Shown here: positions 1 through 8,650 of the stretch, piece by piece
How the letters are laid out: each line of letters starts with the position of its first letter
How positions within the stretch are numbered: the first letter of the stretch is position 1
Translations under genes and position numbers: made by a program
Notes under the pieces: model-generated
The model's input: only the letters and a program-made list of their open reading frames with translations
The model's database searches: none
What the model was told of the DNA's origin: nothing
Assembly (NCBI RefSeq): GCF_016907295.1
Contig: NZ_JAFBBR010000001.1
Span: 682,001-746,000 of the forward strand
DNA: 64,000 nt
From: Microbacterium dextranolyticum
GTDB lineage: Bacteria; Actinomycetota; Actinomycetes; Actinomycetales; Microbacteriaceae
Reading direction: 5' to 3'

Positions 1-115
1 CTTCGCGGGTTTCGCGTTCTACATGTGGTACCGCCTGGCGCGGGATGCCTGGGAGAAGGAGGTCGAGGCGCTCGAAGAGGCCGCCGGCTCCACCCCACAG
101 GAGGTCGAAACGTAG
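1..115 (+). CDS. C-terminal end of a membrane protein, possibly SURF1 family (partial)
   Basis: The open frame enters from the left edge and stops at TAG 113-115. The visible 37 residues begin with a hydrophobic aromatic stretch (FAGFAFYMWYRLARDAW) and end in an acidic tail, as expected of a last membrane helix followed by a cytosolic tail. Actinobacterial SURF1 (cytochrome oxidase assembly) proteins end like this and I recall them near DUF3817 and guaA in this family. That assignment is inference from context, since the diagnostic part lies outside the window. Confidence 0.5.
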   Translation, partial: FAGFAFYMWYRLARDAWEKEVEALEEAAGSTPQEVET

Positions 116-117
116 GC

Positions 118-154
118 GCCGAGCCGCAGGGTGCCGAGCCGCAGGGCGCCGAGC
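118..154. repeat. 15-bp tandem repeat, about 2.5 copies
   Basis: GCCGAGCCGCAGGGT, GCCGAGCCGCAGGGC and a partial GCCGAGC follow each other directly behind the first stop codon. No function is evident. Confidence 0.6.
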
Positions 155-272
155 GCCCCGGTGCTGACCGTCCCACACTGCAGGACCAGGCGTGACAGGA
201 GTGACTCCTGACCGCTCCACGACCGGGTTCTGCGGACGTTCCTCCTGCAGATTGCGTCGCCCGCACGCCCAG

Positions 273-278
273 TAGACT
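273..278 (+). promoter_or_regulatory. TAGACT -10 box, leaderless promoter of the DUF3817 gene
   Basis: TAGACT lies 7 bases before the ATG at 286, so transcription would begin at or next to the start codon. No Shine-Dalgarno sequence is present. The same arrangement recurs at several genes in the window. Confidence 0.55.
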
Positions 279-285
279 GGAACCC

Positions 286-762
286 ATGCCCCAGCCCAAG
301 CTCGCCACCTTCCCGGCGATCCGCGGAGCGCTGCGCTTCTACCAGATCGCCTCGGTCGTCACGGGTGTCATGCTGCTGTCGCTGTGCGCCGAGATGATCA
401 TCAAGTACGGCCTCGGCTACGAGCTGTTCTTCGGCGGAACAGGTGGATTCCTCCACTTCGCCCCGGTGGTCGAGACGGCGACGGGCCACGAGTCGACCGG
501 CGACGGCGTCAACCTGTCGCTCGGCATCCTCATCGCCCACGGCTGGTTCTACGTCGTCTACCTCTTCGCGTGCTTCCGCGTGTGGAGCCTCATGCGCTGG
601 GGCTTCCTGCGGTTCATCATGCTCGCCCTCGGCGGCATCGTGCCGCTGCTGTCGTTCTTCATGGAGGCGCGCGTCGCCCGCGAGGTCAAGGCCTACCTCG
701 CCGAGCGCGAAGCCTCTGAGGCATCCGTTCCTCCTCTCCCCGCCACGGAAGGCACCCGGTGA
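286..762 (+). CDS. DUF3817 domain integral membrane protein
   Basis: A 158-residue protein with about three to four hydrophobic segments (around 18-38, 70-90, 100-125) and a charged C-terminal tail. The N-terminal pattern [17 protein letters not shown] followed by an aromatic stretch is typical of the DUF3817 family, small membrane proteins of unknown function in actinobacteria. The ATG is preceded at leaderless spacing by a -10 box. Its TGA overlaps the GTG of guaA, so the two are probably translationally coupled. Function is unknown. Confidence 0.85.
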   Translation: MPQPKLATFPAIRGALRFYQIASVVTGVMLLSLCAEMIIKYGLGYELFFGGTGGFLHFAPVVETATGHESTGDGVNLSLGILIAHGWFYVVYLFACFRVWSLMRWGFLRFIMLALGGIVPLLSFFMEARVAREVKAYLAEREASEASVPPLPATEGTR

Positions 763-2342
763 CCACCCAGACCGAGACCGCCCAGCGTCCCGTCCTCGTC
801 GTCGATTTCGGCGCGCAATATGCCCAGTTGATCGCGCGCCGCGTCCGCGAGGCCGGCGTCTACAGCGAGATCGTCCCGCACACCGCGACGGCCGCCGAGG
901 TCGCCGCGAAGAATCCCGTCGCCCTTGTGCTGTCGGGTGGGCCCTCCTCGGTGTACGAGCCGGGCGCGCCCTCGCTCGACCCGGGCATCCTGCAGCTCGG
1001 GGTGCCGACCCTCGGCATCTGCTACGGCTTCCAGGTGATGGCTCAGCAGCTCGGCGGCACGGTCGCCAACACGGGCCTGCGCGAGTACGGCGCGACGGAT
1101 GCCACCCTCGCCGGCGACGGCGGGGTGCTGCTGGGTGGCCAGCCCGCCGAGCAGAACGTCTGGATGAGCCACGGAGACCAGGTCGCCGAGGCCCCCGAAG
1201 GCTTCGAGGTGCTCGCCTCGACCGCGGCGACGCCCGTGGCCGCGTTCGGCAACGCCGAGAAGTGCTTCTACGGTGTGCAGTGGCACCCCGAGGTGAAGCA
1301 CTCGGACTACGGCCAGGACGTGCTCGTGAACTTCCTGCACAAGGCGGCGGGCCTTCCCGCCGACTGGAACAGCGGCAACGTCATCGCCGAGCAGGTCGCG
1401 CGCATCCGCGAGCAGGTCGGCACGGGGCGGGTGCTCTCGGCTCTGTCCGGCGGCGTCGACTCCGCCGTCTCGACGGCGCTCGTGCACGAAGCGGTCGGCG
1501 ACCAGCTCGTCGCCGTGTTCATCGACCATGGCCTCCTCCGCAAGGGCGAGCGCGAACAGGTCGAGAACGACTACGTGGCATCCACCGGCGTCCGTCTCAT
1601 CACCGTCGACGCGCGGGAGACGTTCCTGAACGCGCTTGCCGGCGTGAGCGACCCGGAGCAGAAGCGCAAGATCATCGGGCGCGAATTCATCCGTGCGTTC
1701 GAGAAGGTTCAGCAGGACCTGATCGCCGAGGCCGCGGCCGAGGGCGACCCGATCCGCTTCCTCGTGCAGGGCACGCTCTACCCCGACGTCGTCGAGTCCG
1801 GCGGCGGCACGGGCACCGCGAACATCAAGAGCCACCACAACGTGGGCGGCCTTCCCGAAGACCTCCAGTTCGAGCTCGTCGAGCCGTTGCGGACGCTCTT
1901 CAAGGACGAGGTGCGCCAGATCGGACGCGACCTCGGGCTGCCGGCCGAGATCGTCGGACGCCAGCCGTTTCCGGGGCCCGGCCTCGGCATCCGGATCGTG
2001 GGTGAGGTCACCGCTGACCGCCTCGAGATCCTGCGTGACGCCGACGCCATCGCCCGCGAGGAGCTGACCAAGGCGGGCCTCGACGGCGAGATTTGGCAGT
2101 GCCCCGTCGTGCTGCTGGCGGATGTCCGCTCGGTGGGTGTGCAGGGAGATGGCCGCACCTACGGGCATCCGATCGTGCTGCGTCCGGTCTCTTCGGAGGA
2201 TGCTATGACGGCGGACTGGACCCGTCTGCCCTACGACGTGCTGTCGAAGATCTCGAACCGCATCACGAACGAGGTGCGCGAGGTCAACCGGGTCGTGCTC
2301 GACGTCACGTCGAAGCCCCCGGGGACCATCGAGTGGGAGTGA
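759..2342 (+). CDS. guaA: GMP synthase (glutamine-hydrolysing)
   Basis: The 527-residue protein converts XMP to GMP using ATP and glutamine, the last step of guanine nucleotide synthesis in the cytosol. An N-terminal class I glutamine amidotransferase domain (about 1-200) shows the nucleophile elbow GICYGF and the HPE motif. The ATP-pyrophosphatase domain follows with the PP-loop SGGVDS (about residue 230), and the C-terminal dimerisation domain ends in PPGTIEWE, the conserved terminus of bacterial GuaA. Length is normal. The GTG start overlaps the DUF3817 stop. A strong hairpin follows the stop. Confidence 0.98.
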   Translation: MTTQTETAQRPVLVVDFGAQYAQLIARRVREAGVYSEIVPHTATAAEVAAKNPVALVLSGGPSSVYEPGAPSLDPGILQLGVPTLGICYGFQVMAQQLGGTVANTGLREYGATDATLAGDGGVLLGGQPAEQNVWMSHGDQVAEAPEGFEVLASTAATPVAAFGNAEKCFYGVQWHPEVKHSDYGQDVLVNFLHKAAGLPADWNSGNVIAEQVARIREQVGTGRVLSALSGGVDSAVSTALVHEAVGDQLVAVFIDHGLLRKGEREQVENDYVASTGVRLITVDARETFLNALAGVSDPEQKRKIIGREFIRAFEKVQQDLIAEAAAEGDPIRFLVQGTLYPDVVESGGGTGTANIKSHHNVGGLPEDLQFELVEPLRTLFKDEVRQIGRDLGLPAEIVGRQPFPGPGLGIRIVGEVTADRLEILRDADAIAREELTKAGLDGEIWQCPVVLLADVRSVGVQGDGRTYGHPIVLRPVSSEDAMTADWTRLPYDVLSKISNRITNEVREVNRVVLDVTSKPPGTIEWE

Positions 2343-2348
2343 ACTGAC

Positions 2349-2379
2349 CGGATGCCGGGGCCGCGCGCCCCGGCATCCG
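2349..2379 (+). terminator. Hairpin terminator after guaA
   Basis: A perfect 13-bp stem (CGGATGCCGGGGC with its complement) encloses a 5-base loop, starting 7 bases after the guaA stop. A modest TCGTTTG tract follows. Confidence 0.75.
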
Positions 2380-2472
2380 TCGTTTGTGGCGAGGGCGGTG
2401 CGGTGGTGGTGGTGCGCTGGTGCTGGCGTGGGCGGTGCGGGTGCGGGTAGCGTGCGGTGCGATTCGAGCCGT

Positions 2473-2924
2473 GTCCCACTTTCTGTCGCTACGCCGGCCT
2501 GCAAGCGACACTTTGTGGGACATGGGGCACCGAGAGTGGGACGTGCCCTGCAGTAGAACGCCCGGGTCCTGCGGCTGCCGCTGTCCCATCCGGATGCCTG
2601 CCGTGTCCCACTTTCTGTCGTTGCGGGGTCTGTGGGCGACGCATTGTGGGACATGGGGCACCGAGAGTGGGACATGCCCTGCCGAAAGTGGGACATGGGA
2701 GTTTCGCGGAGCGCGTGTCGGGCGGACGCGGGATGCACAGGCACGAAGCGGGTGCCGGATGCCTGCCGCGTCCCACTTTCTGTCGTTGCGGGGGTCTTCG
2801 GGCGACGCTTTGTGGGACATGGGTCGCTGGAAGTGGGACACACCCTGCCGAAAGTGGGACACCCCACCCAGAGACCGGGACATGCACCGCAGAAAGCGGG
2901 ACACGCACACGCAGAAAGTGGGAC
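2473..2924. repeat. Non-coding array of 21-bp phased GTGGGAC repeats with inverted GTCCCAC elements
   Basis: Between guaA and the YccA gene lie about 700 bp without a credible gene. They carry twelve exact GTGGGAC/GTCCCAC heptamers, at 2473, 2515, 2536, 2605, 2646, 2667, 2688, 2770, 2812, 2833, 2854 and 2918. Variants CCGGGAC (2875) and GCGGGAC (2896) fill gaps in the series. Three clusters each start with an inverted GTCCCACTTTCTGTCG, followed 41-42 bp later by direct copies every 21 bp (one step is 22). The unit resembles GTGGGACATGCCCTGCCGAAA. Long frames across the block are composition artefacts on several strands and frames. Confidence 0.85.
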
Positions 2925-3010
2925 ATGCCCCGTCGGGAGAGCCGGCAGAGCGCGGCAGGCGGGGGAGAAAGGCAGACGGGGAGAAGAGGCAGACGGGGAT
3001 GAAAGGCAGA

Positions 3011-3042
3011 AAGGCCCGCCCGGCGTGCGCCGGACGGGCCTT
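3011..3042 (-). terminator. Hairpin terminator of the YccA gene
   Basis: A 15-bp near-perfect inverted repeat (AAGGCCCGCCCGGCG and its complement, one mismatch, very short loop). Read on the minus strand it follows the YccA stop by 15 bases and is trailed by TTTCTGCCTTTC. Confidence 0.7.
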
Positions 3043-3057
3043 CTGGAGGCGGGAGCG

Positions 3058-3963
3058 TCAGTTGTTGCCGCGGAGGATCGCGATGAGGCGCAGGATCTCG
3101 ACGTAGAGCCATACGACCGTGACCATGATGCCGAAGGCGCCGAGCCAGGCGTACTGACGGGGCGCGCCGTTACGGACGCCCTGCTGGATCGAGTCGAAGT
3201 CGAGCACGAGCGAGTACGCGGCCATGATGACGACGAGGATGCCGATGATGACACCCAGCGGGATGCCCATGATCTTGACGTCCGACAGCATGCCGAACGG
3301 GCCACCGCTGCCGGCGGGGAATGCACCGAACATCATCATGACGACGTTGATGAGCGAGAAGACCAGGTAGCCGATCATCGCGATCATGAAGACCTTGGTG
3401 GCCTTCGCCGAGGCGCGGACCTTGCCGCTGGCGAACAGCGCGAGCGTCACGCCGACCACCGACAGGGTCGCGATCGTGGCCTGGACGACGATGCCGGGCC
3501 ACATGAACTCGAAGAACGCCGAGATGCCACCGATGAACAAGCCCTCGAAGGCGGCGTAGCCGAGGATGAGGCCGGGGCGGATCTTCTTGCGCGACGTGAA
3601 GCTCACGATCATCGCGAGGACGAAGCCGCCGAGCGCGCCGATCATCCACGGCACGATCGTGGGGGCGGGGTTCGACACGGAGACGGGCGCCATCGTCCAG
3701 ATCCAGCCGACGACGGCGGTGACCAGCAGGACGGCGAAGAGGCCCACGGTCTTGACGACGGTGTCTTCGACCGTCATGCGACCGGTCTGCGCCGCGCCGG
3801 CGGACGGTGCGGCGAACGCGCCCTCGAGCTGCGCCTGCGCAGCGAGGTCGGCGGCCTGCGCGGACGAGGCGGCGTACTGGGTCTGGGCAGCCGGCGGGGT
3901 CAGCCCGGGCCGCTGCTCCTGGAAGGCGGGGTTGCTGAAAGCGGGATTGCTGCTCGAGGCCAT
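3058..3963 (-). CDS. Bax inhibitor-1 / YccA family membrane protein
   Basis: The 301-residue protein has an N-terminal cytosolic tail of about 65 residues rich in Ala, Gln and Pro, then seven hydrophobic segments from about residue 72 to the end. Topology and sequence are those of the actinobacterial Bax1-I/YccA family, inner-membrane proteins with a proposed ion-leak or stress role. The fifth and sixth segments carry the family's polar pattern ending in LVLDFDSIQQGV. GGAGAG precedes the ATG, so this gene is leadered. It is monocistronic and convergent with guaA across the repeat block. Confidence 0.9.
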   Translation of the reverse strand: MASSSNPAFSNPAFQEQRPGLTPPAAQTQYAASSAQAADLAAQAQLEGAFAAPSAGAAQTGRMTVEDTVVKTVGLFAVLLVTAVVGWIWTMAPVSVSNPAPTIVPWMIGALGGFVLAMIVSFTSRKKIRPGLILGYAAFEGLFIGGISAFFEFMWPGIVVQATIATLSVVGVTLALFASGKVRASAKATKVFMIAMIGYLVFSLINVVMMMFGAFPAGSGGPFGMLSDVKIMGIPLGVIIGILVVIMAAYSLVLDFDSIQQGVRNGAPRQYAWLGAFGIMVTVVWLYVEILRLIAILRGNN

Positions 3964-4099
3964 GGTGGTCTCTCTCCAATGCGAAGGGTGCCGCGGGGCA
4001 TTCCCGCGGAATTCCAGCGTATCGGACGCCTGCGGAGCGGGGCAGGTGCTGTGCTGTGAGCACGCTTGGAACGCTCCGAGCGTCGGCCGCCCGTCGCGC

Positions 4100-4105
4100 T
4101 AGCCT
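4100..4105 (+). promoter_or_regulatory. TAGCCT -10 box, leaderless promoter of the GDPD gene
   Basis: TAGCCT ends 6 bases before the ATG at 4112, with no ribosome binding site between. Confidence 0.5.
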
Positions 4106-4111
4106 GGCAGC

Positions 4112-5155
4112 ATGACCCGTCGCGCCCCGCTCGTGATCGGACACCGCGGTGCGCCGGGGTATCGCCCCGAGCACACGCGTTCGTCGTACCTGCTTGCGCT
4201 CTCGTTCGGCGTCGATGCCGTCGAGCCGGACGTCGTCTTCACCTCGGACGGCGTCGCCGTCGTGCGCCACGAGAACGAGATCGGCTCGACGACCGATGTC
4301 GAACGACACCCGGAGTTCGCCGCACGTCGAGCGACGAAGCGCATCGACGGGGTCGAGCACACCGGCTGGTTCACCGAGGACTTCACGTGGGCCGAGCTCT
4401 CGACTCTGCGGTGCCGCGAGCGGCTGCCGATGCTGCGGCCGGCCAGTGCGGCGCACGACGACACCGAGCCTCCGCTGCGACTGCGCGACCTGCTCGACGT
4501 CGTGCGACGGGCATCCGCCGATCAGGCCCGCCCGATCGGCGTGGTCCTCGAGATCAAGCACGCGACCTACTTCGCCCGGCTCGGCGTCGACGTCGCGGCC
4601 GCGATCGCGCGCGAGCTGTGCGCAGCGGGCTGGGCGCAGGAGCGGACGGAGGGCGAGCCGCCGCTGTTCATCGAGTCGTTCGAGCAGACCGTGCTCTCCG
4701 AGGTGCGCGCCCATGGCATCCGTGCGACGTACGTTTACCTCGTCGAAGCGAGCGGGAGCGCGTTCGACCTCATCGCCGCGCACGGCTCCGACGCCCCGAC
4801 CTACGCCGCGCAGGTGTCGGCGCGCGGCCTCGATCGCCTCGCGGACGGTGTCGACGGCATCAGCGTCGACAAGGCGATGATCCTCGCGGGAACCGCCGGG
4901 CGAGACGGGCCGGTCGGCGCCCCCGGGCGGGAAGACCCCGCGCCGGGCATCGTCGCCGACGCCCATGCCCGTGGGCTGCTCGTGTTCACGTGGACCTGCC
5001 GGCCCGAGAACGCCTTTCTCTCCGCCCCGTTCCGCAGCGGGGGCGACGACGGGGACTTCGGCGACTATGCCGCCGAATGGCGCGTGATTGCGGATGCCGG
5101 TGTCGACGGCGTCTTCGTCGATCACCCCGATCTCGGCGTCGACGTCTTCCGCTGA
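4112..5155 (+). CDS. Glycerophosphodiester phosphodiesterase family protein
   Basis: The 347-residue protein would hydrolyse glycerophosphodiesters to glycerol 3-phosphate and an alcohol. The family signature HRGAPGYRPEHT (H11) is at the N-terminus, EPDVVFTSDG at about 41-50 provides the acidic metal ligands, and a second conserved His is in VVRHENEIG. EIKHATYF and the late WTCRPEN match the TIM-barrel core. No signal peptide is visible, so it is probably cytosolic. The start is fixed by the leaderless promoter. It stands alone, well away from the glycerol operon at 15-20 kb. Confidence 0.88.
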   Translation: MTRRAPLVIGHRGAPGYRPEHTRSSYLLALSFGVDAVEPDVVFTSDGVAVVRHENEIGSTTDVERHPEFAARRATKRIDGVEHTGWFTEDFTWAELSTLRCRERLPMLRPASAAHDDTEPPLRLRDLLDVVRRASADQARPIGVVLEIKHATYFARLGVDVAAAIARELCAAGWAQERTEGEPPLFIESFEQTVLSEVRAHGIRATYVYLVEASGSAFDLIAAHGSDAPTYAAQVSARGLDRLADGVDGISVDKAMILAGTAGRDGPVGAPGREDPAPGIVADAHARGLLVFTWTCRPENAFLSAPFRSGGDDGDFGDYAAEWRVIADAGVDGVFVDHPDLGVDVFR

Positions 5156-5284
5156 GCGCAGCCGATCCACGCCCACGGGCGACCGATCGGCCGCTGACGG
5201 TGCGCCGATCACAGCTCCGGGACGCCTCCCCGGCTTCGCGGAATGTACATCGCAGGGAGGACGCGTGCAGTCATAGGCTCCGCC

Positions 5285-5290
5285 TAGGGT
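5285..5290 (+). promoter_or_regulatory. TAGGGT -10 box, leaderless promoter of the ABC operon
   Basis: TAGGGT lies 7 bases before the ATG at 5298. This favours that ATG over the in-frame GTG at 5289, which falls inside the promoter. Confidence 0.5.
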
Positions 5291-5297
5291 GGGGCCC

Positions 5298-6230
5298 ATG
5301 ACCTCCCCCGGAATCGTCGCCACGGGCGTGCGCCGCTCGTTCGGGAACGTGCACGCCGTCCGCGACGTCACTCTCCAAGCCCGCGCCGGCGCCGTCACCG
5401 GGCTCGTCGGCCCGAACGGGTCGGGCAAGACGACGCTGCTGCTGATGCTGGCCTCGCTGCTCGCTCCCGACGGGGGGACGTTGCGGATCGGCGGCATCGA
5501 CCCGATGGCCGACCCGGCAGGCGTTCGGGGGATCGTGGGGTGGATGCCCGACGCCCTCGGTGCGTGGCCGTCGCTCACGGCGCGCGAGACGCTCGAGATG
5601 ACGGGGCGCCTGTACGGCCTCGATGCGGCCCGTTCCCGGCAGGGCGCGGAACGTCTGCTCGCCGAGGTGGCTCTGGCCGACCTCGCCGACACCCCGGCGC
5701 GTGTCTTCTCGCGCGGTCAGAAGCAGCGGCTCGGGCTCGCCCGCGCGCTGGTCCACGACCCGAGCGTGCTGCTGCTCGACGAACCGGCCTCGGGTCTCGA
5801 CCCCCAGGCCCGGATCGACCTGAGAGTCCTCCTGCGCCGGCTCGCCGCCGACGGGCGCACGGTCCTCATCTCCAGCCACATCCTGTCGGAGCTCGAAGAG
5901 GTCGTCGACGATGCCGTCTTCCTCCTCGACGGCGCGACGGTCAGCGCGGAACGCGTCGACGCGGCCGCCCGTCGCGGCCGCACGTGGCGCATCCGTCTCG
6001 CCGACCGCGACGCGACGGCATCCGTGCTGCCGATCGCGCAGACGCTCGGCCTCGACGCGGCGCTCGTGCCGATCGATCGACGTGACGTGCTCGTCGCCTT
6101 CACGTCGGATGCCACCGCGGCATCCGCCCTCGCCGCATTGACCGCCGCAGGGCTCCCGGTGGCCGAGTTCGCCGCCACGACCGGCCTGATCGAACACACC
6201 TTCCTCGACCTCGAAGGAGGACGCTCGTGA
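5298..6230 (+). CDS. ABC transporter ATP-binding protein
   Basis: The 310-residue ATPase has Walker A GPNGSGKTT (about residues 39-47), signature FSRGQKQRLGL, Walker B LLLLDEPASGLDP and the H-loop ISSHILSE. The roughly 100-residue C-terminal extension is typical of CcmA/NatA-type exporter ATPases. Its stop overlaps the GTG of the downstream permease by three bases, so the two form an export complex. The substrate cannot be told from sequence. Confidence 0.93.
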   Translation: MTSPGIVATGVRRSFGNVHAVRDVTLQARAGAVTGLVGPNGSGKTTLLLMLASLLAPDGGTLRIGGIDPMADPAGVRGIVGWMPDALGAWPSLTARETLEMTGRLYGLDAARSRQGAERLLAEVALADLADTPARVFSRGQKQRLGLARALVHDPSVLLLDEPASGLDPQARIDLRVLLRRLAADGRTVLISSHILSELEEVVDDAVFLLDGATVSAERVDAAARRGRTWRIRLADRDATASVLPIAQTLGLDAALVPIDRRDVLVAFTSDATAASALAALTAAGLPVAEFAATTGLIEHTFLDLEGGRS

Positions 6231-7327
6231 ACCTCGTTCGCCTCTGGACCATCGCCCGCCTCGAACTGCTGCAGCGGGTGCGCACGGTGTCGTGGTACGT
6301 GCTGCTCGGTCTCTTCGGCCTCGCCCTGCTGGGCGTGACGGCCCTCTCCTTCCTCTCCTACGGCGGGTGGGGGACGGGAGGCGCCGGCGTCTACTCCGTC
6401 GTCGTGTGCGTCACCCTGCTGCTCGTGCTGCTGGTCTCGCCGACGCTCAGCGGAAACAGCATCAACGGCGATCGCGACGCCGCCACGCTCGCTCCGGTGC
6501 AGGTGACCCTCGCCACGACCGCCGAGATCCTGTTCGGCAAGTTCCTCGCGGCCTGGATCACCGGGCTCGCCTTCGCGCTGGTCGCGGCGCCCTTCCTCGT
6601 CGTCGCGACCCTTGCGGGCGACGTGAACCCGCTCACCGTCGTCGTCTCGCTGGCGATCCTCGTAGTCGAGACCGGGATCATCTCAGGCATCGGGGTCGCG
6701 CTCTCAGGCATCCTCGCGCGCCCGCTCTTCTCCGTGGTCGCGACCTATCTCGTCGTCGCGGCGCTCGCCGTCGGCAGCCTCATCGGGTTCGGGCTGCTCG
6801 GCTCGGCCATGTCGAGCGAAGGCATCAGCCACAACCGATCGCTCGCCTACGACGAGCACGGCAACGTCATCTGCACCGACGGGTCGAAGCGCTGCTATGA
6901 CGATCCCGAGGCGATGGTCTGTGCGGACTGGGTCACGAACACGTACCGGGTGCCGCGGTTCGATCGCGTGTGGTGGATGCTGTCTGCGAACCCCTTCGTG
7001 ATCCTCGCCGACGCCGCGCCCACGCGATTCGACGCCCGCGGCAACCCCGACGACGCGTTCGGGTGGATGAAATCGAGCGTCCGGTCGGCCCAGATCGCTC
7101 CCACGCTCGAATCCAGCTGGGACGAATGCGATCCGGCCAACTACCGCGGCGACGTCGACGGGAGGTCGGGCTACAAGACGCCCGAGCAGATCATCGCTCA
7201 GACGGTGCCGAGCTGGTTCGTCGGACTCGCCGTCCAACTCGCGCTGACGGGGTTGCTGCTCTGGTGGGCCTGGGCGCGGACGCGCACCCCCGCGCGCACG
7301 CTCCCGCCGGGAACGCGCATCGCCTGA
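6227..7327 (+). CDS. ABC-2 type transporter permease
   Basis: The 366-residue membrane protein has about five N-terminal helices within residues 15-200 and one C-terminal helix (about 330-350). Between them lies an unusually large hydrophilic loop of about 125 residues containing several cysteines (ICTDG, KRCYDD, VCADW, DECDPA), which is probably exposed outside the cell. The GTG start is preceded by GAAGGAGG at good spacing and overlaps the ATPase stop. It partners the preceding ATPase as a gated exporter. Substrate unknown. Confidence 0.88.
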   Translation: MNLVRLWTIARLELLQRVRTVSWYVLLGLFGLALLGVTALSFLSYGGWGTGGAGVYSVVVCVTLLLVLLVSPTLSGNSINGDRDAATLAPVQVTLATTAEILFGKFLAAWITGLAFALVAAPFLVVATLAGDVNPLTVVVSLAILVVETGIISGIGVALSGILARPLFSVVATYLVVAALAVGSLIGFGLLGSAMSSEGISHNRSLAYDEHGNVICTDGSKRCYDDPEAMVCADWVTNTYRVPRFDRVWWMLSANPFVILADAAPTRFDARGNPDDAFGWMKSSVRSAQIAPTLESSWDECDPANYRGDVDGRSGYKTPEQIIAQTVPSWFVGLAVQLALTGLLLWWAWARTRTPARTLPPGTRIA

Positions 7328-7333
7328 GGAAAC

Positions 7334-7897
7334 TCAGTCCCAGTCGAGGTAGTCCTCGATGAACCACGAGGTCTCGCCCGGGTGGGTGAGGGGGAAGAGG
7401 TGTCCGGCCCCCTCGACGCGCTTGAGGCTGGCGAGGGCCGGGGCAGAGGCGACGAGGGCCTCGCTCTCGGCGATCGGGGTCTCGTCGTCGTCGGTGCCGT
7501 GGATCACGAGCACCGGGATGTCGGCCGCGATCGGCAGGTCGCTCGGCGCAGGGGCGAGCAGCAGCACGCCGTTGACGTGGTCGTGGTGGTCGAGCGATGC
7601 CGCGCGTGCGACCGTGCCGCCGGCGCCGTGGCCGCCGATCCAGGCGTGGTCGATGCCGAGCTCTGAGAGCAGCGCCATCACCGAGGATGCCAGGGCGCGG
7701 GCATCCTCACCGGTCTCGAGCGACACCAGGCGCACGACGCGGAAGTCCTCCTCGACGAGAATGCTCGCGAGTGTGCCGAGGGACCCCGTGGGCTGTCCCG
7801 TTTCGGGAATGAGGACGACGGCGGGGCCGGTACCCTCGTCGACGTAGGGCAGGTCCCGACCATCGTGGGCGAACGTCGGCAGCGAGGCGGTCGTCAT
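7334..7897 (-). CDS. Small alpha/beta hydrolase-fold protein without the nucleophile serine
   Basis: The 187-residue protein has a compact alpha/beta-hydrolase pattern: a strand ending in VVLIPETG (oxyanion region), the elbow at about 87-94, the acid strand VIHGTDDDETP and a C-terminal GAGHLFPLTHP carrying the usual His. The elbow reads GGHGAGG, so the nucleophile position of GxSxG (residue 91) is glycine. It may be a non-catalytic member or use another chemistry. The ATG at 7897 is preceded by GAGACT and a 6-base spacer. Longer upstream starts have no support. Confidence 0.75.
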   Translation of the reverse strand: MTTASLPTFAHDGRDLPYVDEGTGPAVVLIPETGQPTGSLGTLASILVEEDFRVVRLVSLETGEDARALASSVMALLSELGIDHAWIGGHGAGGTVARAASLDHHDHVNGVLLLAPAPSDLPIAADIPVLVIHGTDDDETPIAESEALVASAPALASLKRVEGAGHLFPLTHPGETSWFIEDYLDWD

Positions 7898-7964
7898 GGA
7901 TCCAGTCTCTCCTCTCGCGCCGAGGCGCGCCAATCGGATGCGGCCGGGGGTATTCGCGCCCGGT

Positions 7965-8597
7965 TCACGCGGGGTCGTGGAGGAACTCGGCACGCACCTC
8001 GGCGACGTCATCGAGTTCTTCTCGCAGAAGCCCGAGGAGGCGTATGCCCTCGTCGTACCAACCGGTCGGCACCGGTGCGTCGAGACCGCGCGCCGACCAC
8101 ACCTCGTTCCATCCGCGCAGTTCCTCACCGAGTGCAGGGGAGAGAGTGAGGTCTGCGGGTGTCAGATGGTAATGATCGGAGAAGCTCTCCCAGAGCGGCC
8201 ACCCTTCCGTCCACTCCGGGAACATCCGGATGAGCCGGCGGCCGTTCGGGAGGTGCAGCGCCAACCCACGCCGACGGCGTTCGGCGAGATAGCGGTTCTG
8301 CATCCGCGCGCGTTGCGCACGCTCCATCGCCGAATCGGGAGGGTCGTTGTAGTCCATGCCCGACAGCCAGACGAGGCCTCGCAGCCCGCGGGCATCCGTC
8401 TCGACGAGTGCGAGCGACCACAGCCGCTCGTCGCGCCCGGACAGATCGCGGGCAGCATCCAGTGCCTCATCGAGTGTCGTCTCGACGAGGTCCACTGTCG
8501 TCACGGCGTTGTCAGGGCCGTCGAACACGTACACCCGATATCGGGCGTCGGTCCGCTCCCAGGCCGAGTCGCGTTCGTCGGAACTGATCGCGCGCAT
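7965..8597 (-). CDS. Conserved hypothetical protein
   Basis: The 210-residue soluble protein has no signal peptide or membrane segment and matches no family I recognise. It is rich in Trp, Arg and acidic residues. A region near 85-105 (WLSGMDYNDPPDSAM) and a basic stretch (RYLAERRRRGLAL) are the most distinctive parts. TAGCGT on the minus strand, 6 bases upstream of the ATG, gives a leaderless promoter and supports the start. Confidence 0.75.
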   Translation of the reverse strand: MRAISSDERDSAWERTDARYRVYVFDGPDNAVTTVDLVETTLDEALDAARDLSGRDERLWSLALVETDARGLRGLVWLSGMDYNDPPDSAMERAQRARMQNRYLAERRRRGLALHLPNGRRLIRMFPEWTEGWPLWESFSDHYHLTPADLTLSPALGEELRGWNEVWSARGLDAPVPTGWYDEGIRLLGLLREELDDVAEVRAEFLHDPA

Positions 8598-8603
8598 GGA
8601 CCC

Positions 8604-8609
8604 ACGCTA
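8604..8609 (-). promoter_or_regulatory. TAGCGT -10 box, leaderless promoter
   Basis: Minus-strand TAGCGT ends 6 bases before the ATG at 8597. Confidence 0.45.
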
Positions 8610-8650
8610 TCCCCGCCCCGGCGGGTTCCGCGGTGTGCCGAACACTCCGG

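Noticed and set aside
2473..2924. CRISPR array
   Set aside because: Repeat core is only about 7 bp conserved, units are contiguous without unique spacers, orientation is mixed, and no cas genes are nearby.
2384..3112. Several overlapping frames in the 21-bp repeat block
   Set aside because: Open on both strands in several frames because the repeat lacks stops; no start signal or known domain.
693..3326. 877-residue minus-strand frame over guaA and the repeat block
   Set aside because: Antisense shadow of guaA with extreme Arg/Ala/Ser composition and no domain.
3170..5692. 840-residue minus-strand frame
   Set aside because: Antisense of the GDPD gene joined to an out-of-frame reading of the YccA gene.
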